Counted from the stretch's first letter, positions 22,354 to 31,893 are shown. The stretch is DNA of 64,000 bases from Polynucleobacter alcilacus (GCF_018881545.1 NZ_JACVQD010000001.1:1330039-1394038), one strand, 5' to 3'. Notes: a model not told the origin generated them from the letters alone. A program made the numbers and translations.

Positions 22354-23076
22354 ATGCGTCAAACCTCCCAAATCTCCAAATTAACTAGCGTACGTGCTGG
22401 TTTTGCGGCTTTCTCTATTTTCGCTCTAAGCGGTCTTGCGCCTCAGGCTTTGGCTGCCGATCCAGCACCTATGGCCCCCGCTGCAGAAGCAAAGGCTGCG
22501 GCTCCAGTTAAGCCAAAGGTCGATGCGGCTGCTGGTGAGGCCTTATATTCTGCTGGCGATGCAACGCGTGGTGTGATTGCCTGCATTACTTGCCACGGGC
22601 CTAAAGGCCAAAGTGCAGTAGGTACATGGCCTAAATTGGCTGCCCAACACCCGACTTATCTTGCCCGACAGTTAAAGAACTACAAGGAAGGGATTCGCGT
22701 TAACGCAATTATGATGGGTATGTCTGCTGCATTAACCGATCAAGATATGAATAATATTGCTGCTTATTTGTCCCAACAGCAGCCCTCTCAAGGTGTTGCT
22801 CAAAACAAAGATACCATTGAGTTGGGTAAAAGTATTTACCGTGGGGGAATATCGGCTAAGAATGTTCCAGCTTGCGCTGGATGCCATAGCCCGAACGGCG
22901 CTGGAATTCCTGCGCAGTATCCTCGTCAGGGTGGTCAATGGGCTGAGTACTCTAACACTCAATTAATGTTATTTCGTGAAGGTACTCGCAAAAATACTCA
23001 GATGAATATGATTGCCACAAAGCTCTCTGATCAAGAAATGAAAGCTGTTTCTGATTACATGGCTGGTTTGCATTAA
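22354..23076 (+). CDS. Dihaem cytochrome c4-type protein
   Basis: This 240-residue secreted protein has a signal peptide at about residues 1-34 (ending AQALA). It then has an Ala/Pro/Lys-rich linker and two cytochrome c domains with haem-binding CITCH and CAGCH. Distal methionine candidates are the MMGMSAAL and QMNMIATKL regions. Such c4 proteins carry electrons in the periplasm, often to terminal oxidases. It is a single-gene unit with its own terminator. The specific electron partner cannot be read from the context. Confidence 0.88.
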   Translation: MRQTSQISKLTSVRAGFAAFSIFALSGLAPQALAADPAPMAPAAEAKAAAPVKPKVDAAAGEALYSAGDATRGVIACITCHGPKGQSAVGTWPKLAAQHPTYLARQLKNYKEGIRVNAIMMGMSAALTDQDMNNIAAYLSQQQPSQGVAQNKDTIELGKSIYRGGISAKNVPACAGCHSPNGAGIPAQYPRQGGQWAEYSNTQLMLFREGTRKNTQMNMIATKLSDQEMKAVSDYMAGLH

Positions 23077-23095
23077 TTGAGTGCGTAAGAAAAAC

Positions 23096-23124
23096 AAAAC
23101 CCCGTTCATGTAGCGGGGTTTTTT
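23096..23124. terminator. Bidirectional intrinsic terminator between cytochrome c4 and lysA
   Basis: AAAACCCCG pairs with CGGGGTTTT around a short loop. T-rich tails lie on both sides (TTTTTTATT on the plus strand, TTTTGTTTTTC on the minus strand). It can therefore serve both convergent genes. Confidence 0.88.
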
Positions 23125-23146
23125 ATTATCTAAATACTTTAGAAAA

Positions 23147-24445
23147 TTAGCCGGGCAAGATTGTTTCGCTAGCAAACAAGTCTGAAGTATTTTCACGACT
23201 ACGTATGACATAAACATTTGTTCCATCAACCATAATTTCTGCAGGTTTTGGGCGCGTGTTGTAGTTAGACGCCATCACAAAACCATACGCACCGGTAGAT
23301 AGAATTGCTAGGAGATCACCTTCTTCAACAGCGAGCTGGCGGTCTCTTCCTAGCCAATCAGCAGATTCACAAACAGGACCAACCACGTCATAAGTCAAAC
23401 TTTTAGCAGATTTTGCTTGAACAGGAATAATGCCATGATGGGCTTCATATAAGGCAGGGCGCAAAAGCTCAGTCATGGCAGCGTCAACAATGCAGAAGTT
23501 TTTTTCTGCACCCGGCTTGAGGTATTCAACCGTTGTAAGTAGTACACCTGCATTACCCACCAAGGATCTTCCGGGTTCAAGAACGATATCCAGATGGGCA
23601 AATCCTCGATCTGCCACATGGTTCAAAAGTGAATTGGTGAAATCGGTAATATCGGGCGGGTTCTCATCGCCATAGGAAATACCCAGGCCACCACCCAAAT
23701 CGAGATGGTGAATCACGATACCCTCTCTTTTAAGGTGCTCAACCAAATCTAACACTTTATCTAAGGCATCTAGGTAGGGCGCAGTAGAAGTAATTTGCGA
23801 ACCAATATGGCAATCAATACCCACCACATCAATTTGTGAAAGCTGAGTTGCTGCACGATAAGTTTTTAAAACCTCGTGATACGCAATACCAAATTTATTT
23901 CCTTTTAAGCCAGTAGAAATATAAGGATGAGTTTGCGCATCAACATCGGGATTGACGCGTAATGAGATTGGAGCACGGCAGTTTAATTTAGTCGCTACTC
24001 GATTAATCTTATGGAGCTCGGCGATCGACTCCACGTTAATACATTTGACGCCCGCTGTTAAGGCTGCAGCAATTTCAGTTGCAGATTTACCAACGCCTGC
24101 GAATACTAAGCTGGAAGGATCTGCGCCAATGGCTAAAGCGCGGGCTAACTCACCACCGCTAACCAAATCAAAGCCAGCCCCCAGTTTTTTAAAGCAATCT
24201 ATTACCGCTAAATTGCTATTGGCTTTCATAGCGTAGTGCACGCGGGCGCGACGCTTACCTTTGCTATCTACACAGGCTTTGTCATAAGCTTGATAAGCCT
24301 CAGTCAAAGCCTTTTTGCTGTACACATAGAGTGGCGTACCAAATTCTTTTGCTAAATCTGCAAGCGGTACTTCTTCGGCATACCAGTTGCCATCCCGTTC
24401 AGTGAATCCAGACAGCTTAGGAAGTGGAATTGCTTGACTAGTCAT
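23147..24445 (-). CDS. lysA: Diaminopimelate decarboxylase
   Basis: This 432-residue PLP enzyme converts meso-diaminopimelate to lysine, the last step of lysine synthesis. The PLP lysine is in VHYAMKANSN. Other family motifs are GIDCHIGSQI, EPGRSLVG, the active-site cysteine region VCESADWLG, and YGFVMASNYNTRPKP. It is co-transcribed with the small lipoprotein gene upstream; the stop and start overlap as TAATG. Confidence 0.95.
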   Translation of the reverse strand: MTSQAIPLPKLSGFTERDGNWYAEEVPLADLAKEFGTPLYVYSKKALTEAYQAYDKACVDSKGKRRARVHYAMKANSNLAVIDCFKKLGAGFDLVSGGELARALAIGADPSSLVFAGVGKSATEIAAALTAGVKCINVESIAELHKINRVATKLNCRAPISLRVNPDVDAQTHPYISTGLKGNKFGIAYHEVLKTYRAATQLSQIDVVGIDCHIGSQITSTAPYLDALDKVLDLVEHLKREGIVIHHLDLGGGLGISYGDENPPDITDFTNSLLNHVADRGFAHLDIVLEPGRSLVGNAGVLLTTVEYLKPGAEKNFCIVDAAMTELLRPALYEAHHGIIPVQAKSAKSLTYDVVGPVCESADWLGRDRQLAVEEGDLLAILSTGAYGFVMASNYNTRPKPAEIMVDGTNVYVIRSRENTSDLFASETILPG

Positions 24446-24636
24446 TACTTGGCCGATGATGGGCTGCTGGTAGCAGCAGGATTTTGTGGTGGATATAGAG
24501 TGCCCTTAGGCTCAGGCTCTGTAGGAGCAGGCGGAACTGGTGGAACAGTGGGCAAATAGAGAGGACCCCTAACCCCACATCCAAAAAGGGCTATTAGGAG
24601 GGTAATACCAAGTGCTCTGTTTAGAATCGCTATCAT
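24445..24636 (-). CDS. lptM: LptM-like small lipoprotein (YifL family)
   Basis: This 63-residue lipoprotein (MIAILNRALGITLLIALFGCG) has a lipobox LFGC and, directly after it, the RGPLYLP signature of LptM/YifL. The rest is a Pro/Ala/Ser-rich tail. LptM helps LptD oxidative maturation in E. coli, where it also lies next to lysine and CyaY genes. The ATG at 24636 is chosen because upstream in-frame codons add residues before a clean signal sequence. Neighbour: lysA, overlapping by one base. Confidence 0.82.
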   Translation of the reverse strand: MIAILNRALGITLLIALFGCGVRGPLYLPTVPPVPPAPTEPEPKGTLYPPQNPAATSSPSSAK

Positions 24637-24683
24637 GAATGTCTCTAAAACGAATGATTGAATATAGCATGCAGGACTCGGGA

Positions 24684-25067
24684 ATGAATCCAAATAATTC
24701 AGGCGTAGAAACCATTGATGACAAGCAGTTTTATCAGCTGGGAAGCAATTTATTGCAGTCCATCGAGGTAGCATTAGAAGCTGCTGACGATGAATTTGAT
24801 CTTGATTTAGATGTAGAGCGCCAGGGTGGCAATGTGATTAATATCCGCTTTAAGGATAAAAGCGTGATTGTGGTGAATACACAGCCACCGCTGCATGAAA
24901 TTTGGGTAGCTGCCAAATCGGGCGGCTATCACTATCGTTGGGCTGGAACTACGACTCAACCTTTATGGTTAGATACCAAAACTGGGAAAGAGCTTTTGAG
25001 CGATTTATCTCAATTTGCGAGCGCACAAGCTGGACAGACCCTCAAGATTGGATTAATTAAAACCTAG
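24684..25067 (+). CDS. cyaY: Frataxin-like iron-sulfur protein CyaY
   Basis: This protein of about 127 residues has the frataxin fold: an acidic helix (ADDEFDLDLDVE), then beta strands with NVINIRFKDKSVIVVN and the signature QPPLHEIWVAAKSGGYHYRW. It regulates iron delivery to the IscS/IscU iron-sulfur machinery. Upstream in-frame ATGs at 24639 and 24669 also exist. The start at MNPNNSGVE is chosen by comparison with short family members but is not certain. It is divergent from lptM and convergent with aroB. Confidence 0.9.
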   Translation: MNPNNSGVETIDDKQFYQLGSNLLQSIEVALEAADDEFDLDLDVERQGGNVINIRFKDKSVIVVNTQPPLHEIWVAAKSGGYHYRWAGTTTQPLWLDTKTGKELLSDLSQFASAQAGQTLKIGLIKT

Positions 25068-25072
25068 TAGTA

Positions 25073-26155
25073 CTAGGCAGCTCCAGTAGCGGTTAAGGTT
25101 TCAATGACTTGGGCATCAGGAACGCTCTTGATCTGTGCCTGACCAATCTTTTCTAAGACCACATAACGAATTTGCCCACCCTCGGTTTTTTTATCAACCT
25201 GCATTAACTCCATATAACGCCCTGCACCAAATTTGGGGGGCACGATCGGCAGATTCATTGACTTGATAATTTTGGTGAGACGCTCGAATTCGGTGTTGCT
25301 AATGTGCTTTAAACGGCAGGATAAGTCGGCAGCCATGACCATTCCGCAGCCCACAGCCTCTCCATGCAACCATTCTCCATATCCCATGCCGGCTTCAATA
25401 GCGTGTCCAAATGTGTGACCAAAATTTAGAGTGGCGCGAATACCGCCCTCTCTTTCATCAGCAGAAACTACTGCAGATTTAATTTCGCATGAGCGCAGAA
25501 CCGCATGCGCCATAGCATTTGTATCGCAAGCTAATAATGCAGAAGCATTTGCTTCAATCCAGTCTAAAAATTGAGCATCAGCAATGGCACCATGTTTCAC
25601 TACTTCCGCAAGACCTGCAGACAATTCGCGTGGAGGTAATGTTTTAAGTGTATTGAGATCGGCAATCACCACAACAGGCTGATGAAATGCCCCAATCATG
25701 TTTTTACCTAATGGATGATTGATGCCAGTTTTGCCACCAACGGATGAATCAACTTGCGCTAGTAGGGTTGTAGGAACTTGGATAAAACGGATGCCGCGCA
25801 TAAAGCTGGCGGCAGCAAAACCCGTCATATCACCAATGACGCCGCCACCGAGGGCGACCAGCATCGTTTGACGATCTGCGCCAAATTTTAGAAGGTCATC
25901 AAAAATGAGTTGGAGATTTTTCCAGTCTTTATAGGACTCACCATCGGGCAAGATGATGGTTCTAACAGGTTTACCCAATTTTTCTAAAGTGTGTGTGAGG
26001 CGCTCTGCATATAGTGGGGCAACAGTAGTGTTGCTAACAATATAGATTGAGGTCGCTGTTTCACAAGCGCTAAATAGGCTGGGTTGATCAATGAGGTCTG
26101 TACCTATATGAATGGGATAGCTACGATTACCTAGGTCTACTTCAAGTGTTTTCAT
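25073..26155 (-). CDS. aroB: 3-dehydroquinate synthase
   Basis: This 360-residue NAD- and zinc-dependent enzyme cyclises DAHP to 3-dehydroquinate in the shikimate pathway. Landmarks are [15 protein letters not shown], the substrate loop [13 protein letters not shown], and the zinc-binding HGEAVGCGM. Two adjacent ATGs (26158 and 26155) fit; the second matches the family start ([18 protein letters not shown]). It follows aroK closely, so the two form an operon. Confidence 0.95.
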   Translation of the reverse strand: MKTLEVDLGNRSYPIHIGTDLIDQPSLFSACETATSIYIVSNTTVAPLYAERLTHTLEKLGKPVRTIILPDGESYKDWKNLQLIFDDLLKFGADRQTMLVALGGGVIGDMTGFAAASFMRGIRFIQVPTTLLAQVDSSVGGKTGINHPLGKNMIGAFHQPVVVIADLNTLKTLPPRELSAGLAEVVKHGAIADAQFLDWIEANASALLACDTNAMAHAVLRSCEIKSAVVSADEREGGIRATLNFGHTFGHAIEAGMGYGEWLHGEAVGCGMVMAADLSCRLKHISNTEFERLTKIIKSMNLPIVPPKFGAGRYMELMQVDKKTEGGQIRYVVLEKIGQAQIKSVPDAQVIETLTATGAA

Positions 26156-26163
26156 CATTGTTT

Positions 26164-26685
26164 TCAAGCAAGTTCAAGCTGCATGATTAAGGTATTGACC
26201 AATTGATTGACGCTGGGCTTACCAGTTTCAATAACGTGATCAGCAATTTCACGATAGAGGGGATCGCGAACCGTATACAAATTTTCTAGAATTTTTTTGG
26301 CATCTCCATTCTGAAGAAGAGGCCGCCCTTCCCCACCTTTAGTGCGATACCAAAGTTCAATGGGATTGGCGTGCAAATAAATTACGGTGCCACGATTTTT
26401 AAGGGCATCCCGATTTTCAGGTAGCAAAACTGCGCCTCCGCCAGTAGCTAAAATAATGTCTTGCTCAGAAGTAATGTCTCGAATGGCTTGCGCCTCTCGT
26501 TTGCGAAAGCCTTCCTCTCCTTCCATTTCAAAAATGACAGGAATCTTTACACCGCATCGATCTTCAATGACATGGTCGGCATCTAAAAAGCGGCGCCCTA
26601 ATTTTTTGGCAAGCACTTTACCAACGGTCGACTTTCCGGCGCCCATAAGGCCGATCAGAAAAATATTGTTTGTCGAAGAGTTCAC
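26164..26685 (-). CDS. aroK: Shikimate kinase
   Basis: This 173-residue P-loop kinase phosphorylates shikimate. Walker A is GLMGAGKST, the shikimate site includes DADHVIE and FRKRE, and ATGGGAV is the Walker B-like region. It starts with GTG. It lies downstream of the secretin gene, the same placement as pilQ-aroK-aroB in other betaproteobacteria. Confidence 0.94.
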   Translation of the reverse strand: MNSSTNNIFLIGLMGAGKSTVGKVLAKKLGRRFLDADHVIEDRCGVKIPVIFEMEGEEGFRKREAQAIRDITSEQDIILATGGGAVLLPENRDALKNRGTVIYLHANPIELWYRTKGGEGRPLLQNGDAKKILENLYTVRDPLYREIADHVIETGKPSVNQLVNTLIMQLELA

Positions 26686-26697
26686 CCTTCGATTTTA

Positions 26698-27816
26698 TTA
26701 GGGTTTATCTAGAACGGTCGGGGTTAAGAAGACCAGAAGCTCAGTTTTATCTTGTAATTTAGATTTATGACGAAATAAATGGCCAATTAAGGGGATATCA
26801 CCTAGTAAAGGGATTTTCACTTCATCTTCTCTCTCGGTAGTCTGAAAGATTCCACCAATAATGGCAGTGCCCCCATTTTCTACGGTGACCTCTGAACTAA
26901 GACTCTTGGTATCGATCGCGTAGCCCTGTTCGGTTTTCATACCGATAGTGTCTTTATTGATGCCCACCAGCATCGAAATTTTGCCATCCGGATGAATTTT
27001 GGGTAGCACCTCTAAGCGTAAGTTGGCTTTTCTGAACTGGAGTTTGCTGCCATTTTGAGAGGTGGTTTGATAGGGTAGTTCTGTCCCTTGTTCAATGGTT
27101 GCCTTTACTTGATCTCCAGTCATGATGCGGGGGTTAGAGAGAATTTTCCCTTGCCCCTCTGACTCAAGGGCAGAAAGCTCCATTTGTAAGAGTCGACTGG
27201 CATTTCGGGAAACCAGTGTTGCAGCGACTGTTGCGGGATTGAAACCATTTAACCCTGAGCCTCCTAAATCATAATTACCGGAGAATTTTTGATCGAGATT
27301 ACCCAAGGAATTTGCTTGGTAACCCAGCTTTATCCCGAGTTCACGTGCAAAGCGCTCATCTGCTTCTACGATACGGGCTTCAATTAGGATTTGTCGTGGG
27401 CTGTTAATGTGGTCGCCTCCAAAAGGAAGCGCAGCATCTTCACGCCGGTGTTTTTGAAAAGCATGGATTTCTGCATAAGGCCCAATCCAGTAGATATCCC
27501 CATTTCTGATGAGCCTCAAACCCCTGCTAGCTAGAATAGAGTGCAGGGCAGTCTGCCATGGGGTATTGCGCAGATCTACAGTGATCTTGCCTTTAATGGA
27601 TTCGCTGAGTAAAAAGTTGGTGCTACCAAGCTTGGCAAGAACTTGCAAAAGTTCAACTACTTCGATATCGACAAATTGCAGACTAATCGGAGGATCTAGA
27701 GGGTTTTGGCTAGGTGCATTTGCATAAATTGGGCTCATAAAAATTGCCCCCAAAAGAATTGGCCAGACACTCCATTTTTTTAGGTATTTAGTCATGCATT
27801 TAAGGTTTGAGTTCAT
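26698..27816 (-). CDS. Short secretin (PilQ/HofQ-like outer-membrane pore)
   Basis: This 372-residue protein has a signal peptide (about residues 14-34, ending IYANA) and one STN/N0-type domain (about residues 43-110). The secretin domain spans about 135-370 and contains the signature VKIPLLGDIPLIGHLF. Canonical PilQ is about 700 residues and has N-terminal AMIN domains, which are missing. The size resembles HofQ (about 410), a competence secretin. It overlaps the upstream gene by four bases. It probably forms an outer-membrane pore for DNA uptake or a pseudopilus; substrate unproven. Confidence 0.8.
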   Translation of the reverse strand: MNSNLKCMTKYLKKWSVWPILLGAIFMSPIYANAPSQNPLDPPISLQFVDIEVVELLQVLAKLGSTNFLLSESIKGKITVDLRNTPWQTALHSILASRGLRLIRNGDIYWIGPYAEIHAFQKHRREDAALPFGGDHINSPRQILIEARIVEADERFARELGIKLGYQANSLGNLDQKFSGNYDLGGSGLNGFNPATVAATLVSRNASRLLQMELSALESEGQGKILSNPRIMTGDQVKATIEQGTELPYQTTSQNGSKLQFRKANLRLEVLPKIHPDGKISMLVGINKDTIGMKTEQGYAIDTKSLSSEVTVENGGTAIIGGIFQTTEREDEVKIPLLGDIPLIGHLFRHKSKLQDKTELLVFLTPTVLDKP

Positions 27817-28541
27817 TCAGATTTAGATGGCTTTAGAACGAGGGTTCTGCCATGAGAATGGGTGAGGATGGCCGCCTCTTTTTCAATCTGACTCAGTCGC
27901 CACTCTCCCAGAACGATAGACCCCTTGTCAAACATTTCACTTTGCTTGCCTGTGTGAAAAATCGCTTGATGGGTAGCCCCCTTTTGGCTATTACCTAAGT
28001 AACGCCAACGGCTCAGTTCACCTTCATGCAGCAGTACTTTAGGTTTGACTGGCGGCTTGGATATCGGCCTATTTTCTTTAAAAGAGTGAACGCTTACTTC
28101 TAATATGTCAATTGCTTCGTAAAGACTTTCTTGTTCTTGCTGTAATTCTTCACGCAGTAAACTCCATTCTTTTTGGAGGGCAGAAATTTCCTTTTGAGAG
28201 CTCTGGGCAATCAATTGAGTATGGCTAATAAAGGACTCATAGACAAGATATAAGCCGCCGCAGACCCCTAATAAGCAGGCACAAATAAGCAGGGGCCCAC
28301 CCAGTTTTTGAGTTTGTAAAGAAAGATCCATACCCTTTAAAAATGCCAGATTAGCGTTTTTATTGGACTCGCTATGAGGTGTTGGGCTGGGGGGTTTTGA
28401 GCTTGGAGTTTTGCGTATTCCATGGGGGTCTGGGATAGCGGGGTCGTCACCAAGATCACTCAAAATCTCATCGAAGGACTGGGGGGAAATTTGGCGTGAT
28501 GGCATGCCTATATTCTTTGGGTTTTGCTTTGCAAAATCCAT
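27813..28541 (-). CDS. Single-pass membrane protein with coiled coil, probable secretin partner
   Basis: This 242-residue protein is not recognised by sequence. It has a cytoplasmic, Pro/Ser-rich N-terminus (1-80), one membrane segment (about 81-103) and a Glu/Gln-rich coiled coil (about 110-150). A small beta-rich C-terminal domain follows (165-242). The layout is like PilN/PilO (membrane segment plus coil) joined to a PilP/GspC-like periplasmic end, which would bind a secretin. It stands where pilMNOP normally lie and is translationally coupled to the secretin. The role is inferred. Confidence 0.5.
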   Translation of the reverse strand: MDFAKQNPKNIGMPSRQISPQSFDEILSDLGDDPAIPDPHGIRKTPSSKPPSPTPHSESNKNANLAFLKGMDLSLQTQKLGGPLLICACLLGVCGGLYLVYESFISHTQLIAQSSQKEISALQKEWSLLREELQQEQESLYEAIDILEVSVHSFKENRPISKPPVKPKVLLHEGELSRWRYLGNSQKGATHQAIFHTGKQSEMFDKGSIVLGEWRLSQIEKEAAILTHSHGRTLVLKPSKSE

Positions 28542-28646
28542 CGGCTTATCTTGAATCGATTGTCAGGAATTGGATTAGAAAAAGCGGTAGAACAGGGGTT
28601 TTTGTGCTTTCTAGCAAATTACATAAGCACCCTATAATTTAGAAAT

Positions 28647-30983
28647 ATGGCCTTCCCCCCAAAAGACAAGCCGACGCAATCCCAGCGGCCAATCCGTCGA
28701 CCTGACCGACGCCCTCAGCAATCCCGATTACAGCCTGGGCATACTCGCAACTCATCTAGCAATCCCCTAATTAAGGCCTTGCTCATTATTGGTATGGTTT
28801 TTGCCGTAGTAGTGACGCTTCTCATGGGCTATGCATTTTTGGTGGCAAAGCCAAACCTACCCAAAATATCTGCTTTAACTGATTACAACCCGAAGACACC
28901 TCTGCGCATCTATACAGCTGACAAAGTGTTGATTGGCGAATTTGGGGAAGAGCGCCGCAAAGTGATTCCATTAAACGAAATCCCGCTCAGTATGCGTAAT
29001 GCAGTCTTATCGATTGAGGATGATCGTTTTTATTCTCATGGCGGTGTGGACTATGTTGGCATTTTAAGAGCCGCTGTGACTAATTTACGTGGAAACCTTT
29101 CTCAAGGGGCTTCAACGATCACTATGCAGGTTGCCAGAAACTTCTTCTTAAGTAATGAAAAAACCTTCAGTCGAAAAATATATGAAGTTCTCTTGGCCTG
29201 GGAAATCGAGTCTCAATTAACTAAAGACAAGATTCTCGAAATCTACATGAATCAAATTTTCTTGGGTCAAAGAGCATATGGATTTTCTAGTGCTGCCCAG
29301 ATTTACTTTGGCAAAGAGCTAAAGGACATCACGATTGCAGAATCTGCCATGTTGGCTGGACTACCAAAAGCCCCTTCTGCCTATAACCCTGTTAGCAATT
29401 TTCGACGGGCAAAGATTCGCCAGGAATATATCTTGCAGCGCATGCGCGATCTTGGTTACATCTCTGCAGAGGATTATCAAAAAGCAATGACCGAGGAGCT
29501 ACGTATTCGGGGGCTAGGTAATGAATTTGCAGTACGCGCTGATTTCCCTGCAGAAATGGTTCGACAATTACTCTTTACACAGTACGGTGAAGCAATCTAC
29601 TCTCAGGGCATTGATGTCTACACAACCATTCTGAAGGCAGATCAAGAGGCTGCCTATAAAGCAGTGCGCCGTGGAATTTTTGAATATGATCTACGTCATG
29701 CTTATCGTGGACCAGAAGGTTTTATTGATCTTCCAGAGGATCCAGTTAAGCGCCAACGCGCAATTGATGAGGCTTTACTTGCTTATCCACAGTTGGATGA
29801 TTTGCAGTCAGGGGTTGTCCTCGACGTGAAGCCAAAAGAAATGCAGGTCATGATTGCAACTGGCGATACGATTATCCTAAAAGGTGAGGGAATGAAGTTG
29901 GCCGCTGCCTCGATCACCGACAGCACTCAACCCAAAAAGCGTCTGCGTCCAGGTGCAGTAGTGAGATTACTTTTGGATGGAGGGGTCTGGAAACTGGCCC
30001 AGTTACCCCAGGTGGAAGCTGCCTTTGTCTCTATGAATGCAGAGACGGGGGCAATTCTTTCCTTGGTTGGTGGATTTGATTTCCGTCGTAATCAATTCAA
30101 TCACGTCACTCAAGCCTTGCGTCAGCCAGGATCTTCCTTTAAGCCCTTCATCTATGCAGCGGCGATTGAAAAAGGGTTTTCACCAAGCACTATGGTGAAC
30201 GATGCTCCTTTATCGATAGGCAGTATGGAGACTGGAAGTCAGGCTTGGGAGCCCAAAAACTACGATGGTAAATATGATGGCATGATGCGCTTGCGTAATG
30301 CTTTGGCCAAATCGAAGAACTTGGTGTCTGTGCGCATCATTCGTGCAATCGGCCCCTCTTATGCCCAAGAATATATTCAGCGTTTTGGCTTTGAGCCTGA
30401 AAAACATCCTCCTTATTTAACGATGGCGCTTGGTGCCGGTTCGGTTACTCCATTACAAATGGCAGCAGCTTATAGCGTATTTGCAAATGGGGGGTACCGG
30501 GTTGACCCATACTTAATCGATAAGATGATTGATGCCAAGGGCGTCGTTTTATTTGAAGCAAAACCAACTTATGCGCGGGAAGATGCTACCCGGGTGTTAG
30601 ACGCGCGGACTGCATTTGTAATGGACAGCATGTTGCAGGAAGTCACCAAGACCGGAACTGCTGCTTCAGCGAGAGCGAAGTTGGGTCGTAATGATATTGC
30701 TGGCAAAACAGGCACTACCAATGAGTCTCACGATGCTTGGTTTGCTGGTTACAACCCTAAGGTGGTTGCGATTGCATGGATCGGCTTTGATAAGCCAACT
30801 AGTTTGGGTGATAGAGAAACGGGCGGCGGCCTTGCATTGCCAATGTGGATTTCGTACATGGTCACTGCTTTAAAAGATAGCCCTCAGGAATCTCGCGTAG
30901 TCCCAGAAGGTGTAACGCAATTTGACGGTGATTGGTTTGTGCCTGAGTTCTCTCGTAATGGCGGCGTTCGCGAACTGCAATAG
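28647..30983 (+). CDS. mrcA: Penicillin-binding protein 1A (bifunctional peptidoglycan synthase)
   Basis: This 778-residue inner-membrane enzyme polymerises and crosslinks murein. A basic Pro/Gln/Arg-rich cytoplasmic tail (1-40) precedes the membrane anchor (42-65). The glycosyltransferase-51 domain has EDDRFYSHGGVD (Glu124) and GASTITMQVARN. The transpeptidase has SSFK (Ser496), SKN (556-558) and KTGT (from Lys687). It is divergent from the secretin genes, the arrangement usual in betaproteobacteria. The long tail is a mild oddity. Confidence 0.94.
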   Translation: MAFPPKDKPTQSQRPIRRPDRRPQQSRLQPGHTRNSSSNPLIKALLIIGMVFAVVVTLLMGYAFLVAKPNLPKISALTDYNPKTPLRIYTADKVLIGEFGEERRKVIPLNEIPLSMRNAVLSIEDDRFYSHGGVDYVGILRAAVTNLRGNLSQGASTITMQVARNFFLSNEKTFSRKIYEVLLAWEIESQLTKDKILEIYMNQIFLGQRAYGFSSAAQIYFGKELKDITIAESAMLAGLPKAPSAYNPVSNFRRAKIRQEYILQRMRDLGYISAEDYQKAMTEELRIRGLGNEFAVRADFPAEMVRQLLFTQYGEAIYSQGIDVYTTILKADQEAAYKAVRRGIFEYDLRHAYRGPEGFIDLPEDPVKRQRAIDEALLAYPQLDDLQSGVVLDVKPKEMQVMIATGDTIILKGEGMKLAAASITDSTQPKKRLRPGAVVRLLLDGGVWKLAQLPQVEAAFVSMNAETGAILSLVGGFDFRRNQFNHVTQALRQPGSSFKPFIYAAAIEKGFSPSTMVNDAPLSIGSMETGSQAWEPKNYDGKYDGMMRLRNALAKSKNLVSVRIIRAIGPSYAQEYIQRFGFEPEKHPPYLTMALGAGSVTPLQMAAAYSVFANGGYRVDPYLIDKMIDAKGVVLFEAKPTYAREDATRVLDARTAFVMDSMLQEVTKTGTAASARAKLGRNDIAGKTGTTNESHDAWFAGYNPKVVAIAWIGFDKPTSLGDRETGGGLALPMWISYMVTALKDSPQESRVVPEGVTQFDGDWFVPEFSRNGGVRELQ

Positions 30984-30995
30984 GTCATTTGCACA

Positions 30996-31700
30996 ATGGC
31001 TCGCCAAGCGCGCACTGTAATTCCTGGCCAAGCCATGCATGTGATGGTGCGGGGCAATAATCGGGAAACCATTTTCTTTGGCCCCGAAGATCGTCGCATT
31101 TACTTAGAGTGGTTGCGTGAAGCGGCTCGACAATTTGATTGCACAGTGCATGCATTTGCCTTGATGCCAAATCATGTTCATTTACTCCTCACGCCGCAAA
31201 ATGCAGATTCACTGGCAAAAACGATGCAGTCTTTAGGCAGGCGTTACGCTCAGTACTTTAATCAACAGCATCACCGTTCTGGAACAATTTGGGAGGGGCG
31301 CTATCGCTCATCCCTCATTGACCCAGATTATTTTTTACGATGTCAGCGTTACATTGAGTTAAATCCGGTTCGGGCTGGATATGAATCAAATCCTCAAGAC
31401 TCTGCTTGGACTAGCTTTGCAACGCACATTGGAGGGAATGCAGATCCCTGGCTAGTTGACCATAAGCACTTTTGGAAGTTAGGTAATACCCCCTTTGAAA
31501 GACAAAGCAACTGGGCTAACTTTGTAAAAGAAGGGGCGCCACACTGGGAGGACAAGCAAATAACCGAATCTTTAATTCGGTCTAAACCATGGGTAAGTGA
31601 TATTTATGCCCAAAAACTTTTTAAAGACACTCCTGAGCTTACTCAAATTCGGCATCGTGGGCGACCAAAGAAAATTAACTCATTAAATTCAATAGCTTAG
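30996..31700 (+). CDS. REP-associated tyrosine transposase (Y1/HUH family, RAYT)
   Basis: This 234-residue protein has the Y1 transposase fold: MARQARTVIPGQAMHVMVRGN at the start, the HUH-type His60-Val-His62 (PNHVHLLL), and Tyr119 in RYIELNPVRAGY as the likely nucleophile. A C-terminal basic tail contains GRPKK. Such proteins nick REP palindromes and are usually domesticated rather than mobile. It starts 12 bases after mrcA. A REP-like inverted repeat lies about 45 bases downstream. Confidence 0.88.
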   Translation: MARQARTVIPGQAMHVMVRGNNRETIFFGPEDRRIYLEWLREAARQFDCTVHAFALMPNHVHLLLTPQNADSLAKTMQSLGRRYAQYFNQQHHRSGTIWEGRYRSSLIDPDYFLRCQRYIELNPVRAGYESNPQDSAWTSFATHIGGNADPWLVDHKHFWKLGNTPFERQSNWANFVKEGAPHWEDKQITESLIRSKPWVSDIYAQKLFKDTPELTQIRHRGRPKKINSLNSIA

Positions 31701-31744
31701 ACTGTATGAATCACCATGAGTTTAAATCCAGTTCTGTTAGCTAT

Positions 31745-31807
31745 TGACTCTGTCCCTAATTAAGTAAATCATTTTGGTGCAGTATCATTTTAAATGGGAC
31801 AGACTCA
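31745..31807. repeat. Imperfect REP-like inverted repeat downstream of the RAYT gene
   Basis: TGACTCTGTCCC at 31745-31756 is mirrored by GGGACAGACTCA at 31796-31807 (11 of 12 positions complementary). About 39 bases lie between the two arms. The GACTCTGTCCC core resembles repeats I recall beside proteobacterial REP transposases. It lies between the transposase gene and gltB, so it may also influence gltB transcription. Confidence 0.6.
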
Positions 31808-31893
31808 TTTTATTTCTATTGCATCAGTATGGGTATTCACCTATATTGGTAATCCAAAAAGATTTCAGGCCAAAGCTGCCACACGAAAATACT

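Noticed and set aside
30996..31700. Insertion sequence around the transposase
   Set aside because: No terminal inverted repeats or target duplications flank the gene, and the 5' end abuts ponA; it fits a RAYT, not a mobile IS.
31774..31893. In-frame extension of gltB upstream of 31894
   Set aside because: It runs through the REP-like inverted repeat and encodes 40 residues unlike the family; the catalytic cysteine then would sit too far from the N-terminus.
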